A stretch of DNA of 51,069 nucleotides from Bacteroidales bacterium (GTDB lineage: Bacteria; Bacteroidota; Bacteroidia; Bacteroidales; P3): the NCBI GenBank assembly GCA_017522105.1, contig JAFXAA010000012.1, positions 1-51,069 of the forward strand, in the 5' to 3' direction. Below, in pieces: positions 21,901-29,911 of this stretch. Under the pieces are notes generated by a model that was not told the origin of the DNA, searched no databases, and saw only the letters and a list, made by a program, of their open reading frames with translations. Position 1 is the stretch's first letter; every line of letters begins with the position of its first letter. A program made the translations under genes and the position numbers.

Positions 21901-22097
21901 ATCTGCTGCGCGGCGGCATACTTCTGTTTCTGGTACAGGTCCATGGCCTGGCGGTAGCGGTCAGCCTGCCGCTCGTCGCCGCTCACGCGCTGCCCCGTGA
22001 GGGCGGCGGGTGCCAGCAACGCGGCGGCAAAGAGCGCCGTCACCATGGCCTTCATTGTTTTGTGCTTGCTCATATTGTGCTTGTTATTCGTTTCCAT
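18966..22097 (-). CDS. large TPR-repeat periplasmic protein
   Basis: 1043 residues. Starts at METNNKHN; in-frame ATGs later (MSKHK, MKAMVTALF) would still keep the signal peptide (MKAMVTALFAAALLAPAALTG). The rest is a near-continuous solenoid of TPR-type helix pairs; clear examples are GDYERALGYYKDV, KRYDEAYDAFAEL, NNEMAMTYYNNFIKQYPQS and GDYNKAATLYQRL. The C-terminal tail EEEEIVIDIND is acidic. It is probably a periplasmic scaffold. It starts 9 nt after the TlpA-like gene and ends 4 nt before the barrel gene, an arrangement often seen in Bacteroidetes. Confidence 0.85.
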   Translation of the reverse strand: METNNKHNMSKHKTMKAMVTALFAAALLAPAALTGQRVSGDERQADRYRQAMDLYQKQKYAAAQQIFDEVASQRLPAAQPTAVSADACYYAGVCSEKLDNDDAYYRLEEFLRLYPQSARQNMARFYLGNFYYTRGDYERALGYYKDVDPKEVEYDHRSEYNFKKGYCLFQKGDTKKAADLFAQQVGGQSKYRNSSLYYYAHIQYMNGQYDLALKNFRELQNDRKFAKIAPSYIARIYYYLGKDDELLQMAPGLLKDKDAFKRSEIEQMVGEVYFNRGEYANALQHYSAARNEMKHEQQTSCTPQDNDYQVGYSHYMLGNYDSAAAYLGRKTQCSDSVAQNALYTLGDTYVRLGRKMDARSVFLQASKMDFDKQIKEDALFNYAKLSCELNQNAMGESIKSFESYLKKYPKGRHKTEAEEILTELYCSTNNYKEAIRLLEQVPQRNAALEQAYQRALLNRGIELSNSGKEDEGVKLYEKAIKINAVPRITADASYLLGEWQYRHGQASAAEKNVNKLLLSSYANTSPYANQARYTYAYLLMRQKRYDEAYDAFAELDGRLASPKDKQERMMSADVHNRMGDCLYVQSRFDESITQYDRVINANGRDADYATYQKALAYGAQGKNSEKLTYLNYIFEKYDNSPLKSKAMLEIANTYMMCDNNEMAMTYYNNFIKQYPQSVYVKNALLNQGLIYYNTERSEQALATFDRLLTQYPGTDEARDALSTVKNIYIAQNRVDDYFSYVKRTTKVTVSTVEQDSTTFLAVEGRYQEGDYENAAAGLEGYLSKFPNGLFAVKAHYLLADSYFRQGQNDKALPHYVAVASAGTNQYSERSLYNAANIAYSLGDYNKAATLYQRLTDNAESDNSLLQGEVGGLRCAVALKQHAGVMTAGQRLVSESKATSELKEEAWLAMARSCYDNGQRDSAYILYGHIVRSANGEYSGEAQCRQAEILMLGGKLQQAEKQIEAIVSDASSDYWLAYSFILWADIYYARGNTLQAKQTLQSIIDNYDGADLVGVARQKLDAIVAAEQPAQQPEEEEIVIDIND

Positions 22098-22106
22098 TCA
22101 TGTCGT

Positions 22107-23564
22107 TCAGTTGTCAATCCAATCCTGCCACTCGGCCTTCTGCTCCTCTTTAACGGTGCTCTCCCAGGGGCCGTGCAGCAGGATGCCGCTGGCCGGCGGC
22201 GGCGTGATGTCGTAGTGCGGCGTGCCGTCGGGCCGCAGCAGCACGAAGGTGGGATAGCTCACCACCCCGAAGCGTTCCAGCAGGCGGTAGTCGCCGTCGT
22301 AGTGCAGCCACGTCCAGTTGTAGCGGTGACCGCGGCGGTTGTTCTTGAGGAAGTGGTACATCTTCTGGAACTCGCGGTCGCAGCTGACGCTGACGAACAC
22401 CACGTCGGGGTGTTTCTCGTAGACGCTGTCGCGGAAATGGGCCATGGCCTCAATCTCCGCCAGCGATGCCGGCTCGCCCACGCGCACAAAGCTCAGGTAG
22501 ACCCACTTGCCCGCAAAGCTGCTCAAGGCCACGGGCCTGTGCTCCACGTCGGGCAACACAGCCTCGCGCTCCACGGGTGCCGCCGAGGCCTTCAGGTGGC
22601 GCAGCAGCGACGCCGCCAGGGCGCGGTGCTCCTCGAAGCGGCTCTCGCTCCCCACGGTCTCCACCATGCGCAGCACTGCGGCGCGGTCGTAGGCGCGGTC
22701 GTAGAAGCTCTCCTTCAGGGCTTGGAGCATGGCCAGCTCGCGCACACGCTCATTGCGTAGCAGCGGGTCGAGGCCTATGGAGTCGGCGTAGCGCGCCGTC
22801 TCGCCGCCCTCCACCCACGCCACCAGGCGGTCCTGCCCTATGCGGCGCGTGCCGTGCGACACGGTGCCCTCATACAAGGCCAGGAACAGCCTCATGTACT
22901 GCTCGTCATAGTAGCGCACCGGCTGGTCTTTCACATAGCGGTCTATCAGCTTGGCGCGGCTCGTCGAGTGCATGGCCAGGGCCATCTCGGCCAGCGTGTA
23001 CTCCACATAGCGGCCGAAGAAATCGTCCTCCAGCGGCCCCACGGCCTTCATCACCACCGCCCGCAGGGTGTCCATGCGGCGGCGGTCGGGCTTGAAGCGC
23101 GGGTCGAAGAACACACGGTTGGCCACCATAAAGCTGTCCACCAGAGCTTCGTAGCGCCCAATGCGCACGTTCAGCTCATCGTCCGGCAGGTGCATGAACT
23201 CCAAGGGCAGAGGCTCGGGGTCAAGGTACACGTTGCGGCTTTCGTCCACACTCCAGTCAAACTCCGGCAGCCACACCTCGTATGTCCTGCCGGGCTCCAC
23301 GAAGAACGACTGGCTGTAGCACTCCGCCTCCACGTAGACCAGGCGCGGATAGTTGGCATAGCAGCGCAGGGCGAAGCCCCCCGTGCTGTCGACCACGGCC
23401 TCGTCCAGCAGCACGGCGTCCATCGACAGCATGTCGCTATAGCCGTAGAGCGACAGCCGCTTGCCGGCGGCATTGGCCGACGAGCCGCTAATCAGCACAT
23501 TGGTCTGCCCCATGGCAGGTAGCCACAGCAGCAAAACGGTGATTATTAGCACTACACGTCTCAT
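22107..23564 (-). CDS. TlpA/thioredoxin-like periplasmic protein without CXXC
   Basis: 485 residues: signal peptide (MRRVVLIITVLLLWLPAMGQ), a DUF4369-like N-terminal domain (about 22-120), a helical middle and a thioredoxin fold at about 335-485. Where TlpA proteins have WCxxC, this one reads YLSFVRVGEPASLAE (about 356-370): both cysteines are missing. The cis-proline loop (VVSYPTFVLL) and strand VVFVSVSCD are kept. It is thus unlikely to exchange disulfides and may be a binding module. First gene of the operon leading to folC, downstream of palindrome copy 2. Confidence 0.8.
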   Translation of the reverse strand: MRRVVLIITVLLLWLPAMGQTNVLISGSSANAAGKRLSLYGYSDMLSMDAVLLDEAVVDSTGGFALRCYANYPRLVYVEAECYSQSFFVEPGRTYEVWLPEFDWSVDESRNVYLDPEPLPLEFMHLPDDELNVRIGRYEALVDSFMVANRVFFDPRFKPDRRRMDTLRAVVMKAVGPLEDDFFGRYVEYTLAEMALAMHSTSRAKLIDRYVKDQPVRYYDEQYMRLFLALYEGTVSHGTRRIGQDRLVAWVEGGETARYADSIGLDPLLRNERVRELAMLQALKESFYDRAYDRAAVLRMVETVGSESRFEEHRALAASLLRHLKASAAPVEREAVLPDVEHRPVALSSFAGKWVYLSFVRVGEPASLAEIEAMAHFRDSVYEKHPDVVFVSVSCDREFQKMYHFLKNNRRGHRYNWTWLHYDGDYRLLERFGVVSYPTFVLLRPDGTPHYDITPPPASGILLHGPWESTVKEEQKAEWQDWIDN

Positions 23565-23673
23565 GACAACGTAATAAACGTCGCGCGCCCGCTTTTATTG
23601 TACACAATGGAGCAAAAAGTAATCAACCACTTGTCAACACCCCGCTCCACACCCCCACGGACCAGCACCGCAC

Positions 23674-23860
23674 CGGAGTCCCTACGGCATTTCTTCAGTA
23701 GTTCTTCAGTAGTTCTTCAGTAGTTCTTCAGTGTTTGACTGAAGAACTACTGAAGAACTACTGAAGAAGTGCCGTCGCGGAGGCGACGGAACTACGCCCT
23801 TCGGTGGAAGAAGTGCCGTAGGGGCGTCGGAGGGACGACGACGCAACTACGCACCTTCTG
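23674..23860. repeat. palindromic element, copy 2 (composite)
   Basis: The left arm starts CGGAGTCCCTACGGCAT and has four TTCTTCAG-type units; the right arm has three. A 31-bp perfect stem is formed by 23702-23732 and 23738-23768. The loop is GTTTG, the reverse complement of the CAAAC loop in copies 1 and 3. Right of the hairpin are two related modules, each beginning GAAGAAGTGCCGT and including an ACTACGC word (about 23764-23804 and 23808-23860). The first contains a small stem CCGTCGC/GCGACGG. The second includes CGTCGGAGGGAC, also found right of copy 3. Confidence 0.85.
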
Positions 23861-24043
23861 CGTACCAGAGCCGGTGCGGAGTGATTGTTGAAGAATAGCC
23901 ACCGTGCGCCTCCACGACAACGCTGCATTGAAACTGGGCCCCAGCCAGGCTCCAAATGAGGCCACTACCAACTAACAACCAGGCACTTGCATGTCGTGAC
24001 ACGTATTTAAACGAACTTTTTTTACTGATAAAGTTTTTTTTTG

Positions 24044-24051
24044 TATCTTTG
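24044..24051 (+). promoter_or_regulatory. -7 element for aspA-nqr
   Basis: TATCTTTG 71 bp before the aspA ATG, with TTTA (24021-24024) 19 nt upstream as a weak -33. Confidence 0.6.
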
Positions 24052-24121
24052 TCGCCGTCTTTTGAGGACATAATATAGAATATAGGACTAAAAATCAAAC
24101 AAATAAAAAACCAATTATACT

Positions 24122-25543
24122 ATGGAGAAGAAAAAATATCGCAGCGAGAGCGACCTTCTCGGCACCCACGAGGTTCCCGAGGCTGCCTATTATGGAGTAC
24201 AGACATCACGCGCAATGGAGAACTTCCGCATCAGCGGACACCTCCTCGCAAGCTACCCCAATTTCATCCGCGGCATGGCCATCACCAAGAAGGCTGCCGC
24301 CATCGCCAACGTCGAGGTGGGAATGATCACCCCCGAGCAGGGCGAGGCCATCCAGTGGGCCTGCGACCAGCTCATCGAAGGCAAGTACCACGACCAGTTC
24401 CCGATAGACATGATACAGGGCGGCGCCGGCACGAGCACCAACATGGCCGCCAACGAGGTTATTGCCAACCTCGCCCTTGAGTGCATGGGCCACAAGAAAG
24501 GCGAGTACCAGTACTGCTCGCCCAACGACGTGGTCAACGCCAGCCAGAGCACCAACGACGCCTACCCCTGCGCCATCCACATGGCCCTGGCCCTTGAGCA
24601 CCTGGGCTTCATGCCCCACCTGGAGCAGATTATCGCCGCCCTGGACTACAAGAGCAAGGAGTTTGCCGATGTGGTCAAGATGGGCCGCACGCAGCTGCAG
24701 GACGCCGTGCCCATGACCCTGGGGCAGACCTTCGGCGCCTTCGCCGACTCGCTGCGCGGCGAGTACAAGAACCTGCGCGCCACGGCCGATGAGTTCCTCA
24801 TCGTCAACATGGGTGCCACGGCCATCGGCACCGGCATCTGCTCCAAGCCCGGCTACAGCGAGGCCTGCATCAAGGCCCTGCGCAAAATCACGGGGTGGAA
24901 TATCACCCTGGCCGACAACCTCATCGAGGCCACCAGCGCCACTACCTGCATGCTCGCCTACAGCGCCGCCATGAAACGCCTGGCCATCAAGACTAACAAA
25001 ATCTGCAACGACCTGCGCCTCCTCAGCAGCGGCCCGCGCTGCGGCCTGAACGAGATACACCTGCCCGAGCGCCAGCCCGGCAGCAGCATCATGCCCGGCA
25101 AGGTGAACCCCGTCATCCCCGAAGTGATGAACCAGGTGTGCTACCGCGTCATCGGCAACGACATGACCATCAGCCTGGCCAGCGACAACGGCCAGCTGGA
25201 GCTCAACGTCATGGAGCCCGTCATAGCCTACACCCTCTTCGAGAGCATCCACCTGCTGGAGAACGGCTACGACACCCTGCGCACCCTCTGCATCGACGGC
25301 ATCAAGGCCAATGTGGAGCGCTGCCGCCAGCTTGTGGAACACTCCATCGGCATCGTCACCATGCTCAACCCCATCATAGGCTACAAGCAGAGCACCAAGA
25401 TTGCCAAGGAAGCCTCGGAGACAGGCCGCGGCGTATACGAGCTTGTGCTTGAGCACGGTCTGCTCACCAAGGAGCAGCTCGACGAGATACTGAAGCCCGA
25501 GAACATGCTACAGCCCGTGGATTTGACTGCCAAGAAACAATAA
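24122..25543 (+). CDS. aspA: aspartate ammonia-lyase (aspartase)
   Basis: Splits L-aspartate into fumarate and ammonia. The 473 residues belong to the fumarase/aspartase superfamily, with the catalytic-loop signature GSSIMPGKVNPVIPEVMNQ (about 319-337). VIPEVMNQV and QLELNVMEPVIAYTLFESI are aspartase-like; class II fumarases have a different sequence after the NP. A fumarase role cannot be fully excluded. Its stop overlaps the nqrA start by one base (TAATG), so it leads the nqr operon. This ties fumarate production to electron input for fumarate reduction; frdCAB/sdhCAB lies 7 kb downstream. Confidence 0.93.
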   Translation: MEKKKYRSESDLLGTHEVPEAAYYGVQTSRAMENFRISGHLLASYPNFIRGMAITKKAAAIANVEVGMITPEQGEAIQWACDQLIEGKYHDQFPIDMIQGGAGTSTNMAANEVIANLALECMGHKKGEYQYCSPNDVVNASQSTNDAYPCAIHMALALEHLGFMPHLEQIIAALDYKSKEFADVVKMGRTQLQDAVPMTLGQTFGAFADSLRGEYKNLRATADEFLIVNMGATAIGTGICSKPGYSEACIKALRKITGWNITLADNLIEATSATTCMLAYSAAMKRLAIKTNKICNDLRLLSSGPRCGLNEIHLPERQPGSSIMPGKVNPVIPEVMNQVCYRVIGNDMTISLASDNGQLELNVMEPVIAYTLFESIHLLENGYDTLRTLCIDGIKANVERCRQLVEHSIGIVTMLNPIIGYKQSTKIAKEASETGRGVYELVLEHGLLTKEQLDEILKPENMLQPVDLTAKKQ

Positions 25544-26865
25544 TGGTTGAAACAATAAAAATAAAAAAAGGGCTCGACCTGCCCATAGGCGGCGAGCCCT
25601 TGAAAGAAGTCATCGATGCACGCAGCATCGAAAGATACGCGGTGAAGCCCACTGATTTCGTGGGCTTCACACCGCGTCTGTTGGTGGCCGAGGGCGACAC
25701 CGTCTGCGCCGGACAGCCCTTGGTGGAGGACAAGAACGACACGCGGCTGAGGCTGCCGTCGCCCGTCGGCGGCACAGTGACGGCCATCGTGCGCGGCGAG
25801 AAGCGCCGTCTGCTGGAGGTGGTAATAACCAGTCGGACTGGTTCAAAAAGTTCAACTAACCAACCCAACCTCACCCCCGACAGCCCCTGCTGGTGGATGA
25901 TAAAGGAGCGCCCTTTCGGCACCATCGCCAACCCCGACCACAAGCCCAAGGGCATATTCGTCAGCATGCGCGACACCAACCCCCTGGCTCCCGACCTGGA
26001 CTTTGCACTGAAAGGCCGCGAACATGAGTTCGAGGCCGGAATCAAGGCCCTTGAGGCCTACGGCACAGTGCACTGCGTCAAGGCCCAAGGCCCCCACCCC
26101 GCCGGCAACATCGGCACCATAGTGGCCGCCCTCGACCCAATCAACAAGGGCGAGTGCGTGTGGAGCGTGGGTGCACAGGATGTGGCAAACATAGGGCGCT
26201 GGTGCCTCACGGGAGAATACCGCCCGGAACGCGTTATCAGCGTCGGCGGCCCGGCGGCAAAGGCTCCCAAGCACTACCGTGTGCTCTGCGGTGCCAACGT
26301 GCAGCGCATCAGCGATGTGCAGCTGATGGACACGAGTTATCCTAATATGACGGGCTCTACTACAACCAGTTCAACGAGAATCATCTCTGGCAGCCCCCTC
26401 AGCGGCACCACCATCAAGGCCGACGGCTTCCTGGGCATGTATGACCAGCAGTTGACCTTCATCGAGGAGGGCGACCAGTACGACTTCATGGGGTGGCTGA
26501 TGCCGGGGCTCAAGAAGTTCAGCTTCAGCAAGACTTTCCTCAGCGGCTTGATGCTGCCGTTCAAGGCAATGGAGCCGTTGATGCCCGTAAAGCCGTCGTT
26601 CAGCTTCAACACCAACATGCACGGCTCGGTGCGCCCGTTCCTCTTCACGGGGCAGTTTGAGCGCGTGTTCCCCTTTGACATATACCCCCTGCAACTCATC
26701 AAGGCCTGCATTGTGGGCGACGTTGAACTGCAGGAGAAGCTCGGCATCTACGAGGTGGAGCCCGAGGACTTCGCCCTGTGCGAGTTCATAGACCCCTCGA
26801 AGACCGAAATACAGACCATCATTCGCGAGGCGCTTGAAGTCCTCAGAAAGGAGGCTATGGCATGA
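25543..26865 (+). CDS. nqrA: Na+-NQR subunit A
   Basis: Peripheral cytoplasmic subunit of the Na+-pumping NADH:quinone reductase. The 440 residues start KIKKGLDLPIGGEP and contain FVGFTPRLLVAEGDTV (lipoyl-like fold), ANPDHKPKGIFVS, GPHPAGNIGT and FSFNTNMHGSVRPFL, all typical. Two low-GC stretches interrupt the usual sequence: codons at 25831-25857 (SRTGSKSST), which are three 9-mers of the AGTTNRACT type, and about 26358-26379 (STTTSST), again with AGTTCAAC. Both lie at presumed surface loops. The frame is intact, so the protein is probably functional. It overlaps aspA by one base and nqrB by four. Confidence 0.94.
   Translation: MVETIKIKKGLDLPIGGEPLKEVIDARSIERYAVKPTDFVGFTPRLLVAEGDTVCAGQPLVEDKNDTRLRLPSPVGGTVTAIVRGEKRRLLEVVITSRTGSKSSTNQPNLTPDSPCWWMIKERPFGTIANPDHKPKGIFVSMRDTNPLAPDLDFALKGREHEFEAGIKALEAYGTVHCVKAQGPHPAGNIGTIVAALDPINKGECVWSVGAQDVANIGRWCLTGEYRPERVISVGGPAAKAPKHYRVLCGANVQRISDVQLMDTSYPNMTGSTTTSSTRIISGSPLSGTTIKADGFLGMYDQQLTFIEEGDQYDFMGWLMPGLKKFSFSKTFLSGLMLPFKAMEPLMPVKPSFSFNTNMHGSVRPFLFTGQFERVFPFDIYPLQLIKACIVGDVELQEKLGIYEVEPEDFALCEFIDPSKTEIQTIIREALEVLRKEAMA
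25831..25857 (+). repeat. 9-bp repeat block inside nqrA
   Basis: Three consecutive 9-mers, AGTCGGACT, GGTTCAAAA and AGTTCAACT, followed by AACCAACCC. The pattern and period match the intergenic repeat at 2631-2668 (AGTTTAACT, AGTTGAACT). The block is a multiple of three and keeps the nqrA frame. Confidence 0.5.
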
Positions 26866-28019
26866 ACATGAAATGGCTCGAACAATGGTTCGAGAAGATT
26901 GAGCCCAAAGGCAAGTGGGCATGGCTTGGGAGCACCTACGAGGCGTTCCATACCTTCGCCTTCACACCGAAGACGGTCACACGCAGTGGCAGCCACATAC
27001 GCGACGCCGTGGACATGAAGCGCAGCATCATCATAGTGGTCATAGCCCTGCTGCCGGCCCTGCTATTCGGCATGTGGAACATCGGCTACCAGACTAACCT
27101 GGCCGCCGGCACCGATTGGGGCTTCTGGCACTGCTTCTGGTTCGGCCTGCTGCGCATGTTGCCCATGATCGTGGTGAGCTATGTGGTGGGCCTCTCCATC
27201 GAGTTTGCCTTCGCGCAGGTGCGGCATCACGAGGTCAACGAGGGCTTCCTCGCCACCGGCCTGCTCATACCGATGATTGTGCCTGTCACCACACCGCTGT
27301 GGCAGCTGGCGCTGGCAGTGGCCTTCGCCGTCATCATCGGCAAGGAGGTCTTCGGCGGCAGCGGCATGAACTTCCTCAACCCCGCCCTCGTGGCGCGTGC
27401 TTTCCTCTTCTTCGCCTACCCGACGCACATGAGTGGCGACAAGGTGTGGATTGCCAACGACCTGTGGGGCAGCGACGCCATAGCCGGCGCCACCCCGATG
27501 GGCGAGCTGGCCGCAGGCATGCACCCCTCGGCTTCGGCCATCGACATGTTGATAGGCACCATTCTTGGCTCCACCTGCGAGACCTCCGTCATCGCCATCG
27601 CCCTGGGCGCCCTGCTGCTGCTCTTCACGGGCATCGCCAGCTGGCGCATCATGCTGAGCGTGTTCCTCGGCGGCGGCCTGATGGGTCTGCTCTTCAACGC
27701 CATAGGCTACAACGAGTACATGCAGCTGCCGTTCTACTACCACTTTCTGATGGGCGGCTTCGCCTTCGGCGCCGTCTTCATGGCCACCGACCCCGTCACC
27801 GCCGCCCAGACCAACACCGGCAAGTGGATCTACGGTCTGCTGATCGGCGCCTTCGCCGTGCTGCTGCGCGTCTGCAACCCCGCCTACCCCGAGGGCATGA
27901 TGCTCAGCATCCTCTTCATGAACTGCATGGCCCCGCTCATAGACCACTGCGTGGTGGCCCAGAACATCAAGCGCCGCGCCAAACGCGCCGCCATAGGAAA
28001 GGAGGCTCACAATGGCTAA
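26862..28019 (+). CDS. nqrB: Na+-NQR subunit B
   Basis: Membrane subunit carrying riboflavin and a covalent FMN, part of the Na+ path. 385 residues with about ten membrane segments. The FMN-bearing threonine is Thr211 in AIAGATPMGELA, matching the S/A-G-A-T motif. The N-terminal FTPKTVTRSGSHIRDAVDMKR and the GKEVFGGSGMNFLNPALVARAFLFFAYP segment are family hallmarks. Start overlaps nqrA (ATGA); its end overlaps nqrC. Confidence 0.96.
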   Translation: MNMKWLEQWFEKIEPKGKWAWLGSTYEAFHTFAFTPKTVTRSGSHIRDAVDMKRSIIIVVIALLPALLFGMWNIGYQTNLAAGTDWGFWHCFWFGLLRMLPMIVVSYVVGLSIEFAFAQVRHHEVNEGFLATGLLIPMIVPVTTPLWQLALAVAFAVIIGKEVFGGSGMNFLNPALVARAFLFFAYPTHMSGDKVWIANDLWGSDAIAGATPMGELAAGMHPSASAIDMLIGTILGSTCETSVIAIALGALLLLFTGIASWRIMLSVFLGGGLMGLLFNAIGYNEYMQLPFYYHFLMGGFAFGAVFMATDPVTAAQTNTGKWIYGLLIGAFAVLLRVCNPAYPEGMMLSILFMNCMAPLIDHCVVAQNIKRRAKRAAIGKEAHNG

Positions 28020-28638
28020 AAAGAACTTCAGCAACACCTATATCTTCATCTACTCCGCCGTCCTCGTGGTGGTGGCGGCCCTCATCCTCACCGTGGTGAG
28101 CGTCAGCCTAAAGCCTGCGCAGGAGAAGAACCAGCGCGCCGAGACCAAGCAGATGATACTCAAGACCATCGGCATCGAGGCCACGCGCGACAACGCCGAC
28201 GTGCTCTACGACAAGCACATCACCGAGGCCGACAACTATTACACCTTCTCCGGCGGCATCATCCTGCCCCTGAAAGGCACCGGCCTCTGGGGACCTATCT
28301 GGGGCTACCTGGCACTCGACAACACCGGCACCGTCGTAGGCGCCGTCTTTGACCACAAGGGCGAGACACCGGGCCTCGGCGGCGAGATTGCCACAGACAA
28401 GTTCGCCTCACGCTTCATCGGCAAGAAGATGGACACCCAGGCCATACACCTGAAGAAAAACGCTGACAAGAGCAACCCCTACGAGGTTGACGCCATCAGC
28501 GGCGGCACCATGACCAGCAACGGCGTCACCGCCATGCTGGCGAAAGCCTATGAAGATTACTGCAAATTATCTAGCAGCCCTATTATGCATAGAACTACTA
28601 TTGATACTTGCAATACCAGAGAGGAGGCTACCGAATGA
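28012..28638 (+). CDS. nqrC: Na+-NQR subunit C
   Basis: Subunit with one N-terminal membrane helix (about 9-31) and a soluble flavin domain. The covalent FMN site is Thr166 in DAISGGTMTSNGV. 208 residues. The last 25 or so (CKLSSSPIMHRTTIDTCN...) are encoded by DNA clearly poorer in G and C than the rest of the operon and look unlike the usual C-terminus; they overlap the nqrD start (ATGA at 28635-28638). Confidence 0.95.
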   Translation: MAKKNFSNTYIFIYSAVLVVVAALILTVVSVSLKPAQEKNQRAETKQMILKTIGIEATRDNADVLYDKHITEADNYYTFSGGIILPLKGTGLWGPIWGYLALDNTGTVVGAVFDHKGETPGLGGEIATDKFASRFIGKKMDTQAIHLKKNADKSNPYEVDAISGGTMTSNGVTAMLAKAYEDYCKLSSSPIMHRTTIDTCNTREEATE

Positions 28639-29252
28639 AGAACATTGACCTTATAAAACTCCCGTTCAGCAAGAACAACCCCATCCTCGTGCAGGTGCTG
28701 GGCGTGTGCTCCTGCCTAGCTGTGACGGCGCAGCTGAAGCCCGCCGTGGTGATGGCCATCTCGGTCACCGTCGTCGTGGCCCTGAGTAACCTCATCATCT
28801 CGCTCCTGCGCAACACCATCCCGCCGCGCATCCGCATCATCGTGCAGCTGGTCGTCGTCTCCACCCTCGTGGTGCTGGTGGACCAGGTGCTGAAAGCCTA
28901 CATGTACGACGTCAGCAAGCAGCTCTCCGTCTTCGTGGGCCTCATCATCACCAACTGCATCGTCATGGGTCGCCTCGAGGCCTTCGCCATGGTGCAGAAG
29001 CCGTGGCCCTCTCTCCTCGACGGCATCGGCAACGGACTCGGCTACAGCGTCATCCTCATCACGCTGGGCTTCGTGCGCGAGCTCTTCGGCAGCGGCACCC
29101 TCTGGGGCTACCCCGTGGTGGAGAAGCTGGGCCTCTACGGCATCGGCTACGAGAACAACGGCCTGATGATTATGCCGCCGATGGCCCTCATCCTCGTCGG
29201 CCTTATCATCTGGTGGCACCGCAGTAAGAACAAAGATTTAGTTGAACAATAG
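28635..29252 (+). CDS. nqrD: Na+-NQR subunit D
   Basis: 205-residue membrane subunit with six predicted helices, related to NqrE and Rnf[34 protein letters not shown] and [17 protein letters not shown] are diagnostic; the Cys in the NCIVMGR helix is a ligand of the membrane iron centre shared with NqrE. I use the ATG at 28635 ([11 protein letters not shown]), which overlaps the nqrC stop; a longer frame upstream lies entirely inside nqrC. Confidence 0.96.
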   Translation: MKNIDLIKLPFSKNNPILVQVLGVCSCLAVTAQLKPAVVMAISVTVVVALSNLIISLLRNTIPPRIRIIVQLVVVSTLVVLVDQVLKAYMYDVSKQLSVFVGLIITNCIVMGRLEAFAMVQKPWPSLLDGIGNGLGYSVILITLGFVRELFGSGTLWGYPVVEKLGLYGIGYENNGLMIMPPMALILVGLIIWWHRSKNKDLVEQ

Positions 29253-29254
29253 TC

Positions 29255-29869
29255 ATGGAATACGTAAATATCTTCATCAAGTCGATCTTTGTCGACAACA
29301 TGATCTTCGCCTTCTTCCTCGGCATGTGCTCCTACCTGGCCGTATCGAAGACGGTGAAGACCTCGGCGGGCCTCGGCATAGCAGTCACCTTTGTGCTGCT
29401 CATCACCGTGCCCATCAACTATCTGCTGAACAAGTACTTCCTGGCCCCCGGAGCACTGGCGTGGCTTTCACCCACGCTGGCCGATGTGGATCTAAGCTTC
29501 TTGAGTCTCATCATGTTCATAGCCGTCATAGCCGCCATCGTGCAGATTGTGGAGATGGTGGTGGAGAAGTTCTCTCCAGCCCTGTATAACTCGCTGGGCA
29601 TCTTCCTCCCGCTCATCGCCGTGAACTGCGCCGTCATGTCGGGCTCGCTCTTCATGCAGGAGCGCGGCTACCAGAACATCGGCGAGGCCACGGTCTTCGC
29701 CCTCGGCAGCGGCATCGGCTGGTTCCTGGCCATCGTGGCTATCGCCGCCATCCGCGAGAAGCTGCGCTATTCGGCCATCCCCCCCGCCCTGCGCGGCGTC
29801 GGCATCACCTTCATCATCACCGGCCTCATGGGCATGGCATTCATGTCGTTTATGGGGTTCAAACTTTAG
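29255..29869 (+). CDS. nqrE: Na+-NQR subunit E
   Basis: 204-residue membrane subunit, six helices, forming with NqrD an inverted pair around an intramembrane iron site. Key parts are [22 protein letters not shown] (shown here split by its Cys) and [18 protein letters not shown], with the ligand Cys in each half. It starts 2 nt after nqrD. A 42-nt spacer with 8-bp repeats separates it from nqrF. Confidence 0.96.
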   Translation: MEYVNIFIKSIFVDNMIFAFFLGMCSYLAVSKTVKTSAGLGIAVTFVLLITVPINYLLNKYFLAPGALAWLSPTLADVDLSFLSLIMFIAVIAAIVQIVEMVVEKFSPALYNSLGIFLPLIAVNCAVMSGSLFMQERGYQNIGEATVFALGSGIGWFLAIVAIAAIREKLRYSAIPPALRGVGITFIITGLMGMAFMSFMGFKL

Positions 29870-29874
29870 CAGAC

Positions 29875-29898
29875 AAGTAGACAGTAGTTAAGTAGTTA
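29875..29898 (+). repeat. 8-bp repeats in nqrE-nqrF spacer
   Basis: Three 8-mers: AAGTAGAC, AGTAGTTA and AGTAGTTA. They fill most of the gap between the nqrE stop and the nqrF ATG. Confidence 0.6.
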
Positions 29899-29911
29899 AG
29901 ACAATACTGCA

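Larger units (their letters stand above)
23565..24121. other. 557-bp divergent intergenic region
   Basis: Between the TlpA-like operon (-) and aspA (+). It contains a minus-strand TACTTTTTG-like element near 23614-23622, the composite palindrome (23674-23860), a GC-rich unassigned stretch (23861-23990) and the AT-rich aspA promoter region. The GC-rich stretch holds no convincing open frame on either strand. Confidence 0.6.

Noticed and set aside
19656-22760. 1034-codon plus-strand frame opposite the TPR gene
   Set aside because: Low-complexity Val/Leu/Ala translation, spans two genes on the other strand, no upstream signals. A shadow frame.
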